A DNA stretch of 64,000 nucleotides. It comes from CAVRZJ01 sp964594125. GTDB taxonomy: Bacteria > Acidobacteriota > Thermoanaerobaculia > Thermoanaerobaculales > Thermoanaerobaculaceae. The position numbers and the translations under genes are program-made. The stretch is taken from positions 1 through 64,000 of the forward strand of contig CAZQLL010000009.1 in NCBI GenBank assembly GCA_964594125.1, in the 5' to 3' direction. The notes beneath the pieces are model-generated. The model searched no databases. It worked only from the letters and a program-made list of their open reading frames with translations, and had not been told where the DNA came from. Below, one piece after another: positions 60,055-64,000 of the stretch (positions are counted from its first letter, which is position 1; every line of letters begins with the position of its first letter).

Positions 60055-61809
60055 TCACGCCACCTCAGCGGCCGGCTGCTCGAGCTTCTGCAGCGCCAGC
60101 AGGCGCGCGTACGGCCCGCCGCGGACGGCGAGCTCGGCGGGCGTGCCCGACTCGACGACGCGTCCGCGATCGAGGACGAGCACGCGGTCGCACATCTCCG
60201 CCGCCGCCAGCCGGTGGGTTGCGAACACCAGCGTGCACGCCGGCAGCGACGAGAGGATCACCCGCTCGGTCTGGGTGTCCACCGCCGACAGGCAATCGTC
60301 GAGCAGCAGCAGGCGCGGGCGCGCGAGCAGCGCGCGCGCGATCGCGACGCGCTGCCGCTGGCCGCCGGAGAGAGTGACGCCGCGTTCGCCGACCACGGTG
60401 TCGAGCCCGGCGGGGAAGCGCGCGAGATCCGCCTCGAGCCCGGCCGCGGTGGCCGCCGCGAGGACCGCCTCGCGCGACGCGCCGGGGCAGGCGAGTGCGA
60501 TGTTCTCGTGCAGCGTGGCGGAGAACAGGAAGGTGCCCTGGGGGACCAGCGCGACCTGGCGGCGCAGGTAGCCGAGCGGCAACGAGAGCACGTCGGCGCC
60601 GTCGAGCGAAACGCTGCCCGGCGCGGGGTCGAAGAGGCGCGGGACGAGGGCGAGCAGCGTCGACTTGCCGCTCCCGACGCCGCCGACGATCGCCACCCTC
60701 TGTCCCGGCTCGGCGCGCAGCGAGACATCCTGCACCGCCGCCGCACCGCCGCCCGGGTAGGTGAACGAGACGTGGTCGAGCGCGAGCGCGGCCGGGCCGT
60801 CCGCCGCGGACGCCTGCGCCGCGCCTCCGGCGGCGGCAGCCTCGGGCAGCGGCGGCTCGGCGAACACCGCCTCGATGCGCCTGGCCGACGCTGCGCCACG
60901 CTGGATCAGGTTGGCCACCCAGCCGACCGCGATCATCGGCCACGTCATGCGCACGAGATACAGGTTGAACTCGACGAACTGCCCGAGCGTCATCGCGCCG
61001 CCGCGCACCGCGGCGCCGCCGACGGCCAGCACCACGACGAACGAGGTGCCGATCAGCGCCTGCAGCAGCGGGTGGAAGAGCGCGGTCAGGGTGATCACCC
61101 GCGAGCTCGCCGCGACGCATGCGAGGTTGCGCTCGCGGACGCCGGCCGCCTCGGCCTGCTCGCAGGCGTAGGCGCGCAGCACCCGCAGCCCGACGAGGTG
61201 CTCCTGCACCCGGGAGGTGTAGCGGGAGAGCTGCTGCTGCGACTCGTCCCAGCGGGTGTGGATGCCATGGCCGAACCACTGCGTGGCGAACGCGACCAGC
61301 GGCAGGATGGCGAGCGAGAGCAGCGTCAAGAGGGGGCTGATGCGCACCATCAGCACGATGGTGATCACGGCAACCACCGCGGTGTTGAGCGCGTACATCA
61401 GCGCCGGGCCGACCGCCATGCGCACCGCGCCGATGTCGGACACCGCGCGAGTGAGCAGGTCGCCGACGCGCTCCCGCATGTAGTAGGCGGCCGGGAGCGA
61501 CACCATGTGGCGGTACAGGTCGACGCGCAGGCGGTGCTCGAGGTGGCGCGAGACGCTGACCAGCAGCTTGCGCTGGGCGAACAGGAACACGCCGGAGCCG
61601 ATCGCCAGGGCGAGCAGCACCGCGGCGTGGCGCCACACCGCGGCCACAGGCGCGCCCGCGGCGAGCGCATCGACGGCGCGCCGTACCACCCCGGGCGCCT
61701 GCAGGGCGATCACGGCCGACGCGGCCACCGAGACGGCGCCCGCGACGGTGGCGAGGAGGTGGTCGCGGTAGTACGCGCCGACGCGCGCGAAGGTGCGGAA
61801 GGTTCCCAC
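60055..61809 (-). CDS. ABC exporter, fused permease and ATPase
   Basis: A 584-residue half-transporter. The N-terminal membrane domain has six helices, followed by the ATPase with Walker A GGVGSGKST, signature LSGGQRQR and LLLDDCLSAVD. The DDC in place of the usual DEA/DEP is notable: the catalytic Glu of Walker B reads Asp here (LLLLDD), which in other exporters weakens hydrolysis in one of the two sites. It would pair with a second half-transporter, not seen here. MdlB-like type; substrate unknown. The GTG is 6 bases after TAGGCT. Confidence 0.88.
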   Translation of the reverse strand: MGTFRTFARVGAYYRDHLLATVAGAVSVAASAVIALQAPGVVRRAVDALAAGAPVAAVWRHAAVLLALAIGSGVFLFAQRKLLVSVSRHLEHRLRVDLYRHMVSLPAAYYMRERVGDLLTRAVSDIGAVRMAVGPALMYALNTAVVAVITIVLMVRISPLLTLLSLAILPLVAFATQWFGHGIHTRWDESQQQLSRYTSRVQEHLVGLRVLRAYACEQAEAAGVRERNLACVAASSRVITLTALFHPLLQALIGTSFVVVLAVGGAAVRGGAMTLGQFVEFNLYLVRMTWPMIAVGWVANLIQRGAASARRIEAVFAEPPLPEAAAAGGAAQASAADGPAALALDHVSFTYPGGGAAAVQDVSLRAEPGQRVAIVGGVGSGKSTLLALVPRLFDPAPGSVSLDGADVLSLPLGYLRRQVALVPQGTFLFSATLHENIALACPGASREAVLAAATAAGLEADLARFPAGLDTVVGERGVTLSGGQRQRVAIARALLARPRLLLLDDCLSAVDTQTERVILSSLPACTLVFATHRLAAAEMCDRVLVLDRGRVVESGTPAELAVRGGPYARLLALQKLEQPAAEVA

Positions 61810-61815
61810 GACGGA

Positions 61816-61821
61816 AGCCTA
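61816..61821 (-). promoter_or_regulatory. -10-like box of the ABC exporter gene
   Basis: TAGGCT on the minus strand, 6 nt from the GTG at 61809. It lies only 50 bases from the divergent YkgJ-like start. Confidence 0.35.
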
Positions 61822-61859
61822 CAACAGGGCGCCGCGCCCGCCGCTTCCCGGCCGCGCGC

Positions 61860-61865
61860 TATGCT
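61860..61865 (+). promoter_or_regulatory. -10-like box of the YkgJ-like gene
   Basis: TATGCT on the plus strand, 6 nt before the GTG at 61872. No clear -35. Confidence 0.4.
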
Positions 61866-61871
61866 TGCCGC

Positions 61872-62531
61872 GTGGCCCGCCACCGCGATGTCGCCCGCCG
61901 CGCCGACGATGAGAGCCTCGACGCCGCCGACGACGCGCTCACCCGCGCGTTCGACGCGCAGGTCGGCGCGGCGGTCCGCCGCGCCGGCCGGCACGTCGCC
62001 TGCCGCCGCGGTTGCACGCCGTGCTGCGTCGGCGTCTTCGATATCACAGCCCTCGACGCCCGCCGGCTGCGGCGCGGGCTCGCGGCGCTGTCCGATTCGC
62101 GCCCGCGCGCGGCTGCGCGCGTCGCCGCCCGTGCGGCTGTCCTGTGGGCGGCGCAGCGCGCCGGGTTCCCGGGAGACGCCGATACCGGCGTGCTCGGCGG
62201 CGACGACGCGGCGCGGGAGCGCTACTTCGCCGCGCACGCCGACGCGCCCTGTCCGGCCCTGGATCCGCACACCGGCGCCTGCGACCTCTACCTGTTCCGC
62301 CCGCTCTCGTGCCGCTCGTACGGGGTGCCGCTGCGCTGCGGCGCGGAGGTGCTGCCGCCGTGCCCGCTCAACTTCACGACAGCCACGCCATGCGATGTGG
62401 CAGGCGCGACCGCCGAGCCCGACCCCGGGGACCGCGAGGGCGAGCTGCTCGCCGAAGCGCTCTCGCGCGACCCGACCTCCGGCGACACGACCGTCGCGGC
62501 GGCGCTGGCGATCGCGCGCCCGCGGCCGTGA
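61872..62531 (+). CDS. YkgJ-type cysteine-cluster protein
   Basis: A 219-residue protein of the YkgJ/UPF0153 zinc-or-iron-binding family. The signature is CRRGCTPCCVG, followed by CPALDPHTGACDLYLFRPLSCRSYGVPLRC (described by ends CPALD and CRSYG). The cysteines are conserved for metal binding. No reaction is known. It is divergent from the ABC exporter with 62 bases between starts. Confidence 0.8.
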   Translation: MARHRDVARRADDESLDAADDALTRAFDAQVGAAVRRAGRHVACRRGCTPCCVGVFDITALDARRLRRGLAALSDSRPRAAARVAARAAVLWAAQRAGFPGDADTGVLGGDDAARERYFAAHADAPCPALDPHTGACDLYLFRPLSCRSYGVPLRCGAEVLPPCPLNFTTATPCDVAGATAEPDPGDREGELLAEALSRDPTSGDTTVAAALAIARPRP

Positions 62532-62539
62532 ACGGCGGC

Positions 62540-62607
62540 GCGCACGCGGCGGGGCTGCGGCGCCGCGCGTGACGCGCACGCGGCGGGGCTGCGGCGCCGC
62601 GCGTGAC
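62540..62607. repeat. Perfect 34-bp tandem duplication
   Basis: A 34-base unit (62540-62573) is followed immediately by an identical second copy (62574-62607), then a short third partial. Each contains the palindrome GCGGCGCCGC. It lies just after the YkgJ-like stop. Confidence 0.85.
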
Positions 62608-62630
62608 GCGCGCGCGGCGCCAGTGATACG

Positions 62631-62659
62631 TGGACTTTGTTGCAGGATTGCGGTAGCAT
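62631..62659 (+). promoter_or_regulatory. Promoter of the membrane protein gene
   Basis: TGGACT, a 17-bp spacer and TAGCAT, giving a leader of about 25 nt. Confidence 0.5.
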
Positions 62660-62688
62660 GCCGCCAGAGGCTGCTAAAGGAGGAGCTC

Positions 62689-63255
62689 ATGATCCCGCTC
62701 GTCGCGCTGTGGCTTCCCATCGTGCTGGCCGCCGTCGCCGTCTTCCTCGCCAGCTCCATCGTCCACATGGTGCTGCCGTACCACAAGAGCGACTGGGGCA
62801 GGCTGCCGCAGGAGGACGACGTCCTCGCCGCGATGCGCGCTGCCGGCGTCCGGCCGGGCGCGTACATGTTCCCGTTCCTGTGCGACATGAAGGAGATGGG
62901 AACGCCGGAGGCAAGGGCGAAGTACGAGAAGGGGCCGGTCGGCACGCTCACCGTCATGCCCAACGGCATGCCGGCGATGCCGCTGTACCTCGCCAAGTGG
63001 TTCGTCTACTTGCTGGTGGTGAGCCTCTTCGCGGCGTACATCGCCAGCCGGACGCTCGCGCCCGGGACGCCCTACCTGCAGGTCTTCCGCGTGGTCGGCT
63101 GCGTGTCTTTCCTCGCATACGCGGGCGCCCACGGGGCCGACCCGATCTGGCGCGGCGCGTCGTGGCCGGTCACCTTCAAGAACCTCTTCGACGGCCTGCT
63201 CTACGGCCTCGTGACCGGCGGCGTGTTCGGCTGGCTGTGGCCGGCCGGAGCATGA
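62689..63255 (+). CDS. Integral membrane protein of unknown function
   Basis: A 188-residue protein. An N-terminal helix (about 3-25) leads to a soluble loop with SDWGRLPQEDDVLAAMRAAGV and FPFLCDMKEMG, then three more helices (about 100-185, with WFVYLLVVSLFAAYIASR). The opening resembles a family of acidobacterial and gemmatimonad membrane proteins I cannot name with certainty. AGGAGGAG is 3 bases before the ATG. Function unknown. Confidence 0.7.
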   Translation: MIPLVALWLPIVLAAVAVFLASSIVHMVLPYHKSDWGRLPQEDDVLAAMRAAGVRPGAYMFPFLCDMKEMGTPEARAKYEKGPVGTLTVMPNGMPAMPLYLAKWFVYLLVVSLFAAYIASRTLAPGTPYLQVFRVVGCVSFLAYAGAHGADPIWRGASWPVTFKNLFDGLLYGLVTGGVFGWLWPAGA

Positions 63256-63296
63256 GCGTGAGCATGGGTGCGGGCAGGAAGGGGTGCTGAAGCACC

Positions 63297-63401
63297 AGCG
63301 GGCGAGCCGGGCCTGGGCTCCCGGCTGCTCGGATCGCGCGGCTCCATCCCCGGCCGGCCGGGGGATCCCAGCGGCCCCTCCCGCCGGCAGGCTCGCCCGC
63401 T
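63297..63401. other. Structured inverted-repeat element
   Basis: AGCGGGCGAGCC (63297-63308) pairs exactly with GGCTCGCCCGCT (63390-63401). Inside lies a near-perfect palindrome around 63346-63366 (ATCCCCGGCC then GGCCGGGGGAT). The whole could fold as one branched structure between the convergent membrane-protein and hemB genes. A terminator region is the simplest role. Confidence 0.5.
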
Positions 63402-63440
63402 TGCCGGCCGAGCAGTTTCCTGCTCACCCCCGCCTCACCC

Positions 63441-64000
63441 TCACCCGCGCTGCAGCCACCCTTCCGCGAGCGCCTGGCGCGCGTGGTAGGTGATGATGAT
63501 GTCGGCGCCCGCGCGGCGGAAGGCGTGCAGGTTCTCCATCGTCACCGCGCGTTCGTCGATCCAGCCCCGCTGCGCCGCCGCCTTGACCATCGAGTACTCG
63601 CCGGAGACGTTGTAGACGGCTACCGGCTGGGAGAAGCGCTCCTTGAGCTCGCGCACCACATCGAGATAGGCGAGCGCCGGCTTGACCATCAGGATGTCGG
63701 CCCCCTCCTCGACGTCGAGCTCGGCCTCGAGCACCGCTTCGCGGCGGTTGCGGGCGTCCATCTGGTAGGAGCGGCGGTCGCCGAACTGCGGCGCCGAGTG
63801 GGCGGCCTCGCGGAACGGCCCGTAGTAGGCCGAGGCGTACTTCACCGAGTAGGTCATGATCGGCGTGTTGACGAACCCTGCGCCGTCGAGCATCTCCCGG
63901 ATCGCCAGCACGCGCCCGTCCATCATGTCGGAGGGCGCCACCACATCGGCCCCTGCCGCGGCGTGCGCCAGCGCCATGCGCGCGAGGTGCTCGAGCGAGG
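63441..64000 (-). CDS. hemB: Delta-aminolevulinate dehydratase, 3' part
   Basis: The gene's 5' end lies beyond the right edge; about 186 residues are seen of roughly 330. Both active-site lysines are present: YSVKYASAYYGPF and ILMVKPALAYLD. VAPSDMMDGR and VYNVSGEYSMVKAAA are also typical. It joins two 5-aminolevulinate molecules into porphobilinogen for heme and corrin synthesis. The metal-binding cysteine region is outside the window. Confidence 0.95.
   Translation of the reverse strand, partial: SLEHLARMALAHAAAGADVVAPSDMMDGRVLAIREMLDGAGFVNTPIMTYSVKYASAYYGPFREAAHSAPQFGDRRSYQMDARNRREAVLEAELDVEEGADILMVKPALAYLDVVRELKERFSQPVAVYNVSGEYSMVKAAAQRGWIDERAVTMENLHAFRRAGADIIITYHARQALAEGWLQRG

Noticed and set aside
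62540..62607. CRISPR-like repeat
   Set aside because: Two abutting identical units without spacers are a tandem duplication, not an array.

Overview
The window is about 64 kb of very GC-rich chromosomal DNA (near 70% by eye) from a Gram-negative bacterium. Evidence for an outer membrane is an OmpH/Skp-like chaperone, lipoproteins, a TonB-C protein and a large set of secreted proteins. GTG and TTG starts are common and genes are tightly packed. The secreted proteins with a shared C-terminal module, together with an ECF sigma/TonB-C cassette, a membrane pyrophosphatase and acyl-CoA dehydrogenase/MeaB genes, would suit Acidobacteriota (Thermoanaerobaculia-like). That placement is an inference; no rRNA is present to test it.

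Layout. 1-3 kb: the 3' part of a K+-dependent-type membrane pyrophosphatase, a thioesterase and a patatin. 3.5-20 kb: a secretome island with an M6 metalloprotease, an S8 subtilase, a split-Soret-type cytochrome, a giant SBBP/PKD protein followed by an out-of-frame C-terminal module, and a beta-helix protein with three malectin-like domains. 20-30 kb: an M16 peptidase pair, a HolC-like protein, a zinc alcohol dehydrogenase, an OmpH chaperone, a TPR membrane protein, a pyrimidine phosphorylase and an ABC-F ATPase. 30-32.6 kb: a Phd/VapC toxin-antitoxin pair, then an ECF sigma, a probable anti-sigma and a TonB-C protein. 32.7-38 kb: an acyl-CoA dehydrogenase with a possible FadR-like operator, a lipoprotein, a DUF6165-like protein, a UDP-glucuronate decarboxylase and an unknown secreted protein. 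38-43 kb: a tight minus-strand operon (flippase-like membrane protein, NrdR, Hsp20, Lon, DUF2062) divergent from an HDAC-like hydrolase. 43.9-52 kb: a four-repeat secreted protein, then oxidoreductase, PcnB, LigA, an NtrC-type regulator and a small protein, largely overlapping. 52-59 kb: NUDIX and MutY divergent from a DnaC-like ATPase, SpoIID, acyl-CoA dehydrogenase, MeaB, methylmalonyl-CoA epimerase and a small unknown. 59-64 kb: an RNA methyltransferase, an ABC exporter, a YkgJ-type protein, a membrane protein and the 3' part of hemB.

Functional links. Acyl-CoA dehydrogenase, MeaB and epimerase point to odd-chain or branched acyl-CoA oxidation through methylmalonyl-CoA. LigA, MutY, NUDIX, HolC and NrdR are a scattered DNA-maintenance set. 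The 3.5-20 kb island is built for extracellular protein and polysaccharide handling.

Beyond the genes, the window holds a four-copy intergenic repeat family, many TANNNT boxes 6-9 nt before start codons (possible leaderless mRNAs), one apparent two-way promoter of 25 bp, and an abrupt AT-rich codon patch in an otherwise GC-rich gene. I saw no rRNA, tRNA, CRISPR array, transposase or phage genes.
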